Shown here: positions 1-8,668 of the stretch, one piece after another
How the letters are laid out: each line of letters opens with the position of its first letter
How positions within the stretch are numbered: position 1 is the first letter of the stretch
Assembly: GCF_051956075.1 (NCBI RefSeq)
Contig: NZ_JBQCGA010000036.1
Coordinates: 62,001-126,000 of the forward strand
Direction of reading: 5' to 3'
DNA: 64,000 nucleotides
From: Asticcacaulis sp051956075
Lineage (GTDB): Bacteria > Pseudomonadota > Alphaproteobacteria > Caulobacterales > Caulobacteraceae
The notes under the pieces: generated by a model
Database searches by the model: none
Told to the model about the DNA's origin: nothing
The model's input: the letters and a program-made list of their open reading frames with translations, nothing else
Made by a program: the position numbers and the translations under genes

Positions 1-375
1 CAGTTGATGCAGGAGAAGCCGCCAGTTCAAAGGCTTGACCACAAACGAGGTGGCGCCCAGGGCAAAAGCGCGATCGACGGCGGCCATGTCCTCGCGCCCG
101 GTCACCACCACGATCGGCAGATGCTTGAGCGCCTCGTCCCAACGGATGCGCTCGATCAGCTCGAAACCGTTCATCACCGGCATGTCGAGATCAACCAGGG
201 CCAGATCGACCCCGCCGAGGCCAAGCCGCTCCCAGGCCTGCGCGCCATCCTCTGCGACCTCGACCGCAACGTCCGGCGAAGACAGATGTACGACCGCGAA
301 TTCGCGCAGGATCGGGTCGTCGTCGGCGACCAGCAGCCGCGTGCGGCCCATATCCACAAAAGCCAACTCCGTCAT
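1..375 (-). CDS. Response regulator receiver protein (partial, C-terminus beyond window)
   Basis: This leftward frame opens with ATG at 373-375 and runs off the left edge, giving 125 visible codons. It has the receiver-domain pattern: an acidic cluster after a beta strand (RLLVADDDPIL, about residues 18-28), the probable phospho-acceptor Asp in LALVDLDMPVMNG (about residue 62), a switch Thr in VVVTGRED and the conserved Lys in FVVKPLNW. Such proteins are phosphorylated by a histidine kinase. The output domain, if any, lies outside the window. The start overlaps the stop of the TadG-like gene by 4 bases (ATGA type), so the two are probably co-transcribed and translationally coupled. The divergent hybrid kinase at 1702 is a possible partner, but only by proximity. 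Confidence 0.85.
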   Translation of the reverse strand, partial: MTELAFVDMGRTRLLVADDDPILREFAVVHLSSPDVAVEVAEDGAQAWERLGLGGVDLALVDLDMPVMNGFELIERIRWDEALKHLPIVVVTGREDMAAVDRAFALGATSFVVKPLNWRLLLHQL

Positions 376-1607
376 TGCGTCAGCACCGGGGTTTTGGACG
401 GGCCGACGCCCTGTGGCACGGGCACGCCCGAACCGGCATAGTTGCTGTTGATCACCAGAACCGGATTCTGCCGCAGGGTGATCGACCTGGCGACGATCAC
501 GCTCCAGGCTGAATCCTGCGCGACGCTGCCGCCCGTGTCGACCACGAGTTGCGCGCCAGGAATATAGATCGTTCCCAGCAACTGGCTGACCCTGCCCGAA
601 GCGATGGTGAAGACGCCGTGATTGTCGCGTGAGGTGGCGATCAGGAAGCCCGCCATCGGCCCCGAGCGCCGCGCCGTCAGCCGCACCGTCGCCTGCTGCG
701 AAAAGTTGAACACGTTCAGCCCGCCGAAAACAAGATCGACATCGTCGCCCTCAAGGCGTGAATTGCCCGTCATGATCACGGGCGCGAAGAAATAATGATC
801 GCCCGGCTCCAGGTGCAGGACGCCTGAACCGAGCACGGTGATCGGCAGACAATGCAGGCCCGGCGGCAGATCCATCGTCCCGGCGCCGAGATGGATCGGC
901 AGCACAGGCCCGGCAAGCTGGCAGGTCTTTTTCGTCAGGCTGAGATCGAGGTTTGCAAAAGGATCGTCTATGCGCAGCGCCCCGTCCTGCCCGGTCGGTT
1001 CCACCGGGCCGGAAATGCTGCCCACGGCCTGCACCAGATCGGCCTTGATCAGGCCGCCGCTGGAGACGTTGATGTCGGCATTGGCGTGAACCGCGCAGCC
1101 GCCCGCGCGGATCTGGCCGGTTTGTCGGACGTTGATGCCGCCGCGATCGTCGGTTTGCAACACGCATAAAGGTGTGCGCTGCATGGTTCTGGCGGTTGCG
1201 GTGACGCGAATGAGGCGCGCCTGCGTTCCCAGAAGACCCGTCAGGGGTTTGTAATGCGCTTCGCCTTCAACGGTGACGCTGCTTCTAGCGTCGCCGATGC
1301 TGGCGGTGAACTCCGACACGCTCCTTTCGTGCTGATTGTCCATGGTCTGGCTGGCGACAGACATCGCCGTCGCCGTGATGGCGCTGTCGCCGCCGGTTGT
1401 GGCGGCGATGGCCAGTTGCCGGGCGCCGGATAAGGCGCCGGCGTCCGCCGCGGCCTGCAAATGGTCGCGTACGCCGGACATGTCCATATACTCCAACGCG
1501 GCGAAGGCGCCCATCAGCAGCGGGATGCTGGCAAGGGCGAACGTCATCAAGACATTGCCGCGTTCCGAGCGGTAATATTTACCCAGGAACTTCATAAGGT
1601 CATACAT
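372..1607 (-). CDS. TadE/TadG-like pilus assembly / surface protein
   Basis: The 411-residue protein begins with a short basic stretch followed by RGNVLMTFALASIPLLMG (about residues 15-33), the hydrophobic N-terminal segment typical of TadE/TadG proteins of Flp (tight-adherence) pilus systems. After it comes a helical ectodomain start (LQAAADAGALSGARQLA), the usual TadG pattern. The remaining part, about residues 150-390, is rich in Gly, Val and short beta-like repeats. It has no von Willebrand A domain that I can see. Two Met codons (residues 1 and 5) could serve as start. No other tad genes are in the window, so a role in pilus biogenesis is inferred from the family alone. It is followed by the receiver-domain gene with a 4-base overlap. 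Confidence 0.7.
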   Translation of the reverse strand: MYDLMKFLGKYYRSERGNVLMTFALASIPLLMGAFAALEYMDMSGVRDHLQAAADAGALSGARQLAIAATTGGDSAITATAMSVASQTMDNQHERSVSEFTASIGDARSSVTVEGEAHYKPLTGLLGTQARLIRVTATARTMQRTPLCVLQTDDRGGINVRQTGQIRAGGCAVHANADINVSSGGLIKADLVQAVGSISGPVEPTGQDGALRIDDPFANLDLSLTKKTCQLAGPVLPIHLGAGTMDLPPGLHCLPITVLGSGVLHLEPGDHYFFAPVIMTGNSRLEGDDVDLVFGGLNVFNFSQQATVRLTARRSGPMAGFLIATSRDNHGVFTIASGRVSQLLGTIYIPGAQLVVDTGGSVAQDSAWSVIVARSITLRQNPVLVINSNYAGSGVPVPQGVGPSKTPVLTQ

Positions 1608-1701
1608 TCTGCACTGTCTTCACGGTATCGGAGAGATTTTAACATTCCTTTATTAGACTCATGATGTTTAAATTCATGACTGTTGTGAAAACGCGCTTCT
1701 T

Positions 1702-4700
1702 TTGACTCAGGGATCCATACAAAAACGTCTTATGCGCCTTGTGTTGGGCAGCGTTTTGCTGTCCACCGCGCCGGTGGCGGCGCTTTTGTGCGCGCATGAG
1801 GCGGGGCGCGAGGCCCAGGCGCGCTGGAGCGTGATGAAGACCGCCGCCGATGTGCTGGCTTCATCGGCGCAGGACGCCGTGCGTCAGGACGATCCGCATG
1901 GCGCCTTCATCGCTCTGCGCGCCGTGCGGCGGACGCCGGGCGTGGTGTATGCGCGCATCGAGGACGCCCACGGGCGCGTCTTGTCGGAAACGGGCGCGGG
2001 AGCGCGGTTGCAAAGCGATGTGACGCTTAAGGCCGATGGCGCGCAACCGGGCCTGATGGCGCTTGTCGCTACGCGCACGCTAGAGGTTCATGCGCCGGTG
2101 ATGGAGGCTGACCACAGGATTGGCGAGGTCGTCGTTGTGCATCGCGCCCAGGGGCTTGGCCGCGATCTGCTGGCGGCGCTGGGCGGCGTTTTCGCCCTGG
2201 CGGCACTGGCCCTGGCGGGAGCGCTGATGATTGCGCAGCGGCTGCAGCGCGCCCTCACTCAGCCTCTGGCCGATCTGAGCGCCTCGGTAGCCGCCATCAC
2301 GCAGGATCATGACTATTCGCGCCATGTGGTTCGCCAGAGCGATGACGAGGTTGGCCGTCTCGTCACCGGCTTTAACGCCATGCTCGACGCCATTCGCAGC
2401 CGCGATCAGCGCATTGAGGCGCAGGTGAGGGGCCTCGAAGCCGAGGTCGCGGCGCGCACGCAGGACTATATGACGGCGCGTGATCAGGCCTTAAGCGCCA
2501 ACGCCGCCAAGTCGGACTTCCTCGCCACGATGAGCCATGAAATCCGTACGCCCATGAACGGTGTGATGGTCATGGCGGAGCTGCTCGCGGCGGAAAACCT
2601 GCCATCGCGGGCCAGACGTTTCGCCGACACGATTGCGCGTTCGGGACGCAATCTGCTGGCGGTGATCAACGATATTCTCGACTTCTCCAAGATCGAGGCG
2701 GGCAAGCTGGAGGTCGAAACCTGCGAGGTCGATCTCCCGGAGCTGATCGACGACGTAATCGGGCTTTTTGCGGCGCGAGCGAAAGAGAAGGGCCTGGAAC
2801 TGGCCGCCCACTACGATCCGCGCGCGCCGCGACTTGCGCCCGCCGATCCGGTGCGGCTGGGCCAGGTCGTGTCCAACCTTGTGTCCAACGCCCTGAAATT
2901 TACTGAAAGCGGACATGTGCTTGTGCAGGTCGAGCCGGATACAAAGCCCGGCTTCTGGCGGCTGAAGGTCAGCGATACGGGCATCGGCATCGCCGCCGAC
3001 AAGCTGAAAGGCGTTTTTACGGCCTTCACGCAGGAGGATCAGACGACGACCCGGCGGTTTGGCGGCACGGGTCTGGGCCTGTCCATCGCTAAACGGCTGG
3101 TCGAGGCGATGGGCGGCGCCATCGCGGTCACGAGCCAGCAGGGCAGGGGCTCAAGCTTTCACGTGCGTTTCCCGCTTGTCGCCGATGCGCCTTTAGCTGC
3201 GCCGCCCAACTGTCCCAAGGCCATTCAGGTGCGGTTAAGCGGCCCATTGGAGCGAAGCGTGCTCGAACAGCGCCTGCTGGCGGCGGGCGCGGATCTTGCG
3301 GCTGAAAAGCCGGATCTGATTTTGACGGACCGCTATCCTGGCGCAGGCGACGCGCCGGTCGTTTTGATCGCCGACGCCGATGAACGCGAGGCCGAAGCCC
3401 TTCTGAAGCAGGGCGCGGTCGCCGCCGTCCTGATGCGCCCTGTGCGTTTGGGCGATGTCGACCGACTGCTGCTGCGCGCCGCCAATGATGAGCCGTTGCA
3501 GGCTGCGTCTGCGCCGATCAGCGTCAGCATGGACGCCTGGCCCGATGCGCGTGTGCTGGTCGTCGATGACGCCGAGGTCAATCGCGAGGTCGCTTCGGAG
3601 GCGCTGTCGCGTTTTGGCGTATGCGCTCAGATCGCCGAAAACGGGCAGGACGCGCTCGACCGCATGCACGCTGAGCCCTTCGATCTGGTGCTTATGGACG
3701 GCTCCATGCCGGTTCTGGACGGGTTTGCGGCAAGCCGGCGCTGGCGCGCTTTCGAGACGGACGACGATCGTTCACGGACGCCGATCATCGCTCTGACCGC
3801 GCATGTGGTCGGCAAGGCCGCCGAGGCGTGGCGCGAAGCGGACATGGACGGCGTGTTGCACAAGCCGTTCACGCTCGATGATCTGGGCCAGATCTTGCGC
3901 GACTGGCTGCCCGCCGACATGCGCAGGAGCGCGACGCAGGCGGCGCCGGCTGATGATGAGCCAGCGGTCGTCGAAGACGACCTGTTCGATATGAAGACCT
4001 TTGGCGCGCTGATCGCCGGGCTTGACAAGGGGCGCGGTGACTTTGTCCGCCGTGTGATCGGCCTTTACAGCCAGCACGCGCCGGAGGCCCTGGACGGGTT
4101 GCGCGATGCGCACAGACGCGCCGACGCCGAGGGCGTCGCGGCTGCTGCGCATGCGCTGAAGTCGATGAGCTTCAATCTGGGCGCCCGCGCCGTTGGCGAG
4201 GTCGCGGCGGGGGTCGAGCGCGCCATTCGGCTGGAAAACCGCCGGGTCAGCGCTGACGAGATCACCCTTTTGGAGACGCGGCTGGAAAAAACCCTGTCTG
4301 CGCTTGCCGCCTATCTTGGCCAGCCTGTCTCCATCGCCTCAGCGTCGGCCAACCGTACGGAGACCGAGATGATGGCGTCGCTCGCCGCTGCGCTCGACGC
4401 AGATCAACTGGAGATGTGGTATCAGCCCATTTTCGACCGCACGGGCGAGCGCATCGTCTCGGCGGAGGCGCTGATCCGCTGGAACCGGGGCGGCCTGCCG
4501 CCGATCGGTCCGGGCGTCTTCATGCCGCTGGCTGAAAAGCGCGATCTGGCGCTGGGAGATGATCTGGTCTGCCGGATCGGCGCCTTTGCGCGCAGGCGGG
4601 TCATGCAGGACGCTGTGGCCTGGCCCGACATCGCGGTCGCGATCAATGTTTCCGCCAATGAACTGGGACAGGCTGATTTTACCGAACAGGTGGCGGACGC

Positions 4701-5148
4701 GCTGGCGCAGACGGGCTTTGACGCCAGCCGCCTTGTGCTGGAGGTCACCGAAACAGCCTTCCTGGGAGAGCCGGAGCGCATCCGCGCCTTATTCGCCGAG
4801 CTGCACGGGCTTGGCCTGAAGCTGGCGCTCGACGATTTCGGCGTCGGCTATTCGTCCCTGACCGCGCTGCACCGTTTTTCGTTCGACAAGATCAAGATCG
4901 ACCAAGAATTCGTCATGGCGCTGGACGGCGAACGGCAATCCGCTTTGGAGGCTCTGGCGATCATTCAGGCCGTGACCGGCATTGGCCGGGTTTTCGGCAT
5001 GACCGTGGTGGCCGAGGGCGTGGAGACCAGAAGCCAGCACATGCACCTGAAGGCCTGCGGCGTGCATCAGTTGCAGGGCTATCTCTTCGGCAAGCCGATG
5101 CCCGCCAAGGCGTTCGCCGCCCTGATGGCTCAGGTAAGCGCCGCCTGA
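1702..5148 (+). CDS. Hybrid histidine kinase - receiver - Hpt - EAL phosphodiesterase fusion
   Basis: This 1148-residue inner-membrane signalling protein has two membrane segments (about 10-30 and 155-177) enclosing a periplasmic sensor region. A HAMP segment follows, then HisKA with the phospho-accepting His279 in SHEIRTPMNG and an HATPase_c domain (N box near SNLVSNALKF, G boxes DTGIGI and GGTGLGLSI). The receiver domain has Asp622/Asp623 and acceptor Asp666 (LVLMDGSMP). The Hpt domain carries His817 (AAHALKS). The C-terminal EAL domain keeps EAL at 922-924, Asp1044-Asp1045 in DDFGVGYSSL and Glu1105 in VVAEGVET, so it looks catalytically competent for c-di-GMP hydrolysis. A full phosphorelay plus a c-di-GMP output in one chain is unusual. 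The longest frame starts with TTG at 1702. ATG at 1732 is an alternative, and neither has a convincing ribosome binding site. Confidence 0.9.
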   Translation: MTQGSIQKRLMRLVLGSVLLSTAPVAALLCAHEAGREAQARWSVMKTAADVLASSAQDAVRQDDPHGAFIALRAVRRTPGVVYARIEDAHGRVLSETGAGARLQSDVTLKADGAQPGLMALVATRTLEVHAPVMEADHRIGEVVVVHRAQGLGRDLLAALGGVFALAALALAGALMIAQRLQRALTQPLADLSASVAAITQDHDYSRHVVRQSDDEVGRLVTGFNAMLDAIRSRDQRIEAQVRGLEAEVAARTQDYMTARDQALSANAAKSDFLATMSHEIRTPMNGVMVMAELLAAENLPSRARRFADTIARSGRNLLAVINDILDFSKIEAGKLEVETCEVDLPELIDDVIGLFAARAKEKGLELAAHYDPRAPRLAPADPVRLGQVVSNLVSNALKFTESGHVLVQVEPDTKPGFWRLKVSDTGIGIAADKLKGVFTAFTQEDQTTTRRFGGTGLGLSIAKRLVEAMGGAIAVTSQQGRGSSFHVRFPLVADAPLAAPPNCPKAIQVRLSGPLERSVLEQRLLAAGADLAAEKPDLILTDRYPGAGDAPVVLIADADEREAEALLKQGAVAAVLMRPVRLGDVDRLLLRAANDEPLQAASAPISVSMDAWPDARVLVVDDAEVNREVASEALSRFGVCAQIAENGQDALDRMHAEPFDLVLMDGSMPVLDGFAASRRWRAFETDDDRSRTPIIALTAHVVGKAAEAWREADMDGVLHKPFTLDDLGQILRDWLPADMRRSATQAAPADDEPAVVEDDLFDMKTFGALIAGLDKGRGDFVRRVIGLYSQHAPEALDGLRDAHRRADAEGVAAAAHALKSMSFNLGARAVGEVAAGVERAIRLENRRVSADEITLLETRLEKTLSALAAYLGQPVSIASASANRTETEMMASLAAALDADQLEMWYQPIFDRTGERIVSAEALIRWNRGGLPPIGPGVFMPLAEKRDLALGDDLVCRIGAFARRRVMQDAVAWPDIAVAINVSANELGQADFTEQVADALAQTGFDASRLVLEVTETAFLGEPERIRALFAELHGLGLKLALDDFGVGYSSLTALHRFSFDKIKIDQEFVMALDGERQSALEALAIIQAVTGIGRVFGMTVVAEGVETRSQHMHLKACGVHQLQGYLFGKPMPAKAFAALMAQVSAA

Positions 5149-5224
5149 TCCTGACCTGAATTTATGTTGGTTTGGGCGGTCTTCTGATCGAAATCTTATG
5201 CTGGCCCGGCCTATCTAGGTCGCC

Positions 5225-7105
5225 ATGACACGGCGGACCGACTTACAGGCGCAGGCCGACCTTAGCGACTACGCCATGATTGGCGACTGCCGCGCCGCCG
5301 CCATGGTTTCGCGCTTCGGCTCGATAGACTGGCTGTGCCTGCCGGATTTCGCTTCCGATGCGGTATTTTCCCGACTTATCGACGAAAATGGCGGGTTTTT
5401 CTCGATTTTTGTACGCGGCCTCACCCACGCCACCCGCCAGTACCGCCCGGACACCGCCGTTCTGGAAACGACGCTGACCAGTAATGACGGCGCCATACGC
5501 ATCACGGACGCGATGCCAGTCCTGCCCGATGCGCGGCATGCAACGCAACTGGCGCCCTTGCGCGAGGCGCTGCGCCGCATCGAGGTCATCGACGGCGCGC
5601 CGGAGATCGAGGTCACCCTTGACCTGCGCGCCGATTATGGCCGCCGCCGCGCGCGCTTTCGCCCTCGCGGCAAGCTCGGCTGGGCCTGGAATGACGGCGA
5701 CGCCCTGTTCAACCTGATCAGCGATTTTCCGCTTGAGGATGGCGGCGTCCTGCATGGCCGTCAGCGCGCCGACAAAGGCCAGGTCTTCACCCTGTCCCTG
5801 ACCTATGAGCGCGCCGGACCCGGCGTCCTTCTGCCACTCGGCGCCGAGGCAGAGGCGCGGCTGACGGCGACCGAAGGCTGGTGGAAGCGGTGGGCCGGTC
5901 AAATTCAGTACAGCGGCCAGCGCCGCGAGCCGGTGATCCGCAGCGCGATCACCTTACGCATGATGACGGCGACCCAATCGGGCGCCTTGCTGGCCGCCGT
6001 GACGACCTCGTTGCCGGAAAAGCCGCAGGGCTGGATGAACTGGGACTATCGCTATTGCTGGCCGCGCGACGCAAGCCTGACCCTCTCGGCCTTTATGGAT
6101 ATTGGATTGCATAAGGAGGCCGACGCCTTTTTCGACTGGCTGATGCTGGCCGCCAACACGACGCGGCCGCGTCTGAAGATCATGTACGACGCCTTTGGAC
6201 GGCATCGTATCTATGAAAGGAAACTCAAATCTCTGAGCGGCTATCGCGGCGCGCAGCCTGTGCGCGTCGGCAACGCCCTGACCGGGCAGGTGCAGCATGA
6301 CGTCTATGGCGAGGTCATGATGGCGGTCGAGATCTGGGTGCGCCAGTTCGGTCGTCCCGAAGCCGCCGCGCTCGACCTGATACGGGGCTTTGGCGAGGCG
6401 GTGAAGCAGACCTGGCGCGAGCCTGATAACGGCATCTGGGAAATCCGCGATCAGCGCCGCCATTACACCTATTCCAAGGTCATGGCCTGGTACGTCTTCG
6501 ACAGCCTGATCCGACTGCACGCGCAGATGGGGCTGGATATTCCGGTCGAGGACTATACGCATGAACGTGACGCCTTGCGCGACGCGATTGAGACGCAAGG
6601 CGTCGATAAGGCGCGCGGCTGCTATGTCGGGGTCTTCGGCGAAACGACGCTTGACGCCTCGCTGCTCTTGCTGCCGCGCACCGGCTACGTCGCCTACGAT
6701 GACCCCAAAATGGCCGCCACATGGGAGGCGATGCAGGCGGATATGGCGGAGAATGGCCTGATTCTGCGCTATCCGCCGGGCTTTGGCGGCAGTCAGAAGG
6801 GCGAGGGCGCCTTTGTCATCTGCAATTTCTGGGCGGTCGATTACCTGACGGGCGCGAAGCGCTTTGGCGAGGCCGGTCAGCGGCTGGAGCGGCTGTTAAG
6901 CTTCGCCAATGATGTCGGTCTCTACAACGAAGGGGTGGACGCCGCGACCGGCGCGCCGCTCGGCAACATGCCCCAGGCTTTTTCCCATGCCGGCCTGATC
7001 AATTCGATCATGATGCTGGAGAAAGGCGCTGGTCAGCGGGGTGGGCAGAATGGGGGCCAGAACGGGGATCAGCGCGACGGCGCATCGGGAAGCGAGGCGG
7101 CATGA
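5225..7105 (+). CDS. GH15-family glucoamylase/trehalase-like hydrolase
   Basis: The 626-residue protein starts with the bacterial GH15 signature DYAMIGDCRAAAMVSRFGSI, has an N-terminal beta-sandwich region and then an alpha/alpha barrel. Recognisable pieces are MNWDYRYCWPRDASLTL, the region around Glu406 in DNGIWEIR (expected general acid), and Glu569 in LYNEGVD (expected general base). Family members release glucose from alpha-glucans or split trehalose. Substrate cannot be fixed from sequence. There is no signal peptide, so it is predicted to be cytoplasmic. Its stop overlaps the start of the next membrane-protein gene by 4 bases. The C-terminal tail (about 605-626) is a Gly/Gln/Asn-rich low-complexity extension. 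Confidence 0.9.
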   Translation: MTRRTDLQAQADLSDYAMIGDCRAAAMVSRFGSIDWLCLPDFASDAVFSRLIDENGGFFSIFVRGLTHATRQYRPDTAVLETTLTSNDGAIRITDAMPVLPDARHATQLAPLREALRRIEVIDGAPEIEVTLDLRADYGRRRARFRPRGKLGWAWNDGDALFNLISDFPLEDGGVLHGRQRADKGQVFTLSLTYERAGPGVLLPLGAEAEARLTATEGWWKRWAGQIQYSGQRREPVIRSAITLRMMTATQSGALLAAVTTSLPEKPQGWMNWDYRYCWPRDASLTLSAFMDIGLHKEADAFFDWLMLAANTTRPRLKIMYDAFGRHRIYERKLKSLSGYRGAQPVRVGNALTGQVQHDVYGEVMMAVEIWVRQFGRPEAAALDLIRGFGEAVKQTWREPDNGIWEIRDQRRHYTYSKVMAWYVFDSLIRLHAQMGLDIPVEDYTHERDALRDAIETQGVDKARGCYVGVFGETTLDASLLLLPRTGYVAYDDPKMAATWEAMQADMAENGLILRYPPGFGGSQKGEGAFVICNFWAVDYLTGAKRFGEAGQRLERLLSFANDVGLYNEGVDAATGAPLGNMPQAFSHAGLINSIMMLEKGAGQRGGQNGGQNGDQRDGASGSEAA

Positions 7106-7593
7106 TGGCGCAGGTTCTGCATCATATGGACTGGCTTTTGCTGTGGGGTCTGATCGCCACCTGCGTCATGGCGGCGGCGCAGGAGGGGACGCAGCATTTT
7201 GGCCTGTCGCGCATCAGCTTTCCGTTCCTGCTCGGCGCCTTTTTCACAGGCAATCGTCGTCACGCCGAGGCGATCGGGTTTGTGATCTATTTGCTGGGCG
7301 GCTTCGTCTTCGCCTTTGGCTATGGCTGTCTGTTTGAAAGCCTGCACCGGGCGAACGGCTGGATCGGCGCGCTGGCGGGCCTGGCGCAGGGTCTGGTCAT
7401 GCTGCTCATTGTCCTCCCCGCCCTGCCGTCCTTTCATCCGCGCATGGCCAGCCCGCACGACGGGCCGGAAGCCGCGCGCCGCATCGAGCCGCCGGGTTTT
7501 CTGGCTCTGCATTACGGGGCGCGCGCGCCGCTGATTCACCTTTTGGGCCAGGTTCTGTTCGGTCTGATTTTGGGACTTACCTATCCGCTGTAA
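7102..7593 (+). CDS. Small integral membrane protein of unknown function
   Basis: The 163-residue protein starts inside the GH15 stop codon (ATGA overlap) and is predicted to be translationally coupled to it. Three or four hydrophobic segments are visible (about 10-28, 55-80, 84-105 and 140-160), with a hydrophilic loop containing HPRMASPHDGP. I do not recognise a named family. The tight coupling to the glucoamylase-like gene and the following SDR suggests a role in the same cluster, but nothing in the sequence shows a reaction. Confidence 0.7.
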   Translation: MMAQVLHHMDWLLLWGLIATCVMAAAQEGTQHFGLSRISFPFLLGAFFTGNRRHAEAIGFVIYLLGGFVFAFGYGCLFESLHRANGWIGALAGLAQGLVMLLIVLPALPSFHPRMASPHDGPEAARRIEPPGFLALHYGARAPLIHLLGQVLFGLILGLTYPL

Positions 7594-7604
7594 GGAGCTG
7601 CGTC

Positions 7605-8567
7605 ATGCCAAAGCAAGCTAATGATCTTAAACGTAAAACTGTCGTCGTCACCGGCGCATCCGCAGGCTTAGGCCGCGCCATCGCCGTCGCCTTTGCGCGC
7701 GAAGGCTGTCATGTCGGCCTGATCGCGCGTTCGGAAGAGGGGCTTAAATCCGCCGCAGCCGAGGCGCTGGCGGCCGGCGAGGGCGCGGTTGTCTGGGCCG
7801 TGGCGGACACCGCTGACCCCGAGGCTTTGGGCAAGGCCGCAGTCGATCTTGAAGCGCAGCTCGGCCCCATCGACATCTGGGTCAATAACGCCATGGAGAC
7901 GATCTTCTCGCGCGTCGCCGACATTACGCCCGACGAGTTCCGCCGCGTCACCGAGGTCACCTATCTCGGTTTCGTCTATGGCACGATGGAGGCGCTGAAA
8001 CGGATGATCGCGCGCGGGCAGGGGACGATCATTCAGGTCGGCTCGGCGCTCGCCTATCGCTCGATCCCGCTGCAATCGGCCTATTGCGGCGCCAAGGCGG
8101 CGATCCGCGGCTTTACCGACTCTTTGCGCTGCGAGCTGATTCACAACCATCGCGGCGTGAAGCTTTCCATGGTGCATATGCCCGCCATGAACACGCCGCA
8201 GTTTTCCTGGGCGCGCACCCATGTGCCGCACCAGCCGCAGCCGGTGGGCAAGATTTTTCAGCCTGAGGTCGGCGCCGACGCCGTGGTTCACGCCGCCCGC
8301 TATCCCAAACGCGAATACTTCGTCGGCGCCTCGACCATCGAAGCGGTGCTGGGCACGAAGGTGCTTCCCGGCTTCATGGACCATAAGATGGCGAAGATGA
8401 GCTATGAGGGCCAGTACGCCAGCCCGGCCCCGATACCGACGCGCGCGGGCAATCTGATGACGCCCGCCGCCGCCGGTCTGCACACCACCCACGGTCAGTT
8501 CGACGACAAGGCCGTCGACCATTCGACCGCGTGGAGCCTCACCAAATGGCTCAGCCGCTGGATTTAA
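7605..8567 (+). CDS. Short-chain dehydrogenase/reductase (SDR family)
   Basis: The 320-residue protein has the Rossmann signature VVVTGASAGLGRAIAVA near residue 12, an NNAME motif, and the catalytic Tyr160/Lys164 pair (AYCGAK) preceded by the active-site Ser in VGSALAYR. It is a classical SDR with an unusually long C-terminal extension of about 70 residues. The start is an ATG with AAGGAG 6 bases upstream. It lies 11 bases after the membrane-protein gene, so it belongs to the same transcription unit. Substrate is unknown; family members oxidise or reduce alcohols and carbonyls with NAD(P). Confidence 0.88.
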   Translation: MPKQANDLKRKTVVVTGASAGLGRAIAVAFAREGCHVGLIARSEEGLKSAAAEALAAGEGAVVWAVADTADPEALGKAAVDLEAQLGPIDIWVNNAMETIFSRVADITPDEFRRVTEVTYLGFVYGTMEALKRMIARGQGTIIQVGSALAYRSIPLQSAYCGAKAAIRGFTDSLRCELIHNHRGVKLSMVHMPAMNTPQFSWARTHVPHQPQPVGKIFQPEVGADAVVHAARYPKREYFVGASTIEAVLGTKVLPGFMDHKMAKMSYEGQYASPAPIPTRAGNLMTPAAAGLHTTHGQFDDKAVDHSTAWSLTKWLSRWI

Positions 8568-8668
8568 ACCGATCCTTACCTTCAGGCCCTGAGCGCCTAT
8601 CGAAATTTTACGGCGGCGGGTTTAAGCCGGACCGTAGCAAAATCCCCTGAAAAATAAGGAGCCCCGTC

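Noticed and set aside
7668..8522. 284-codon leftward open frame opposite the SDR gene
   Set aside because: The rightward SDR has all family motifs; the antisense frame is His/Arg/Gly-rich without motifs, a by-product of codon bias.
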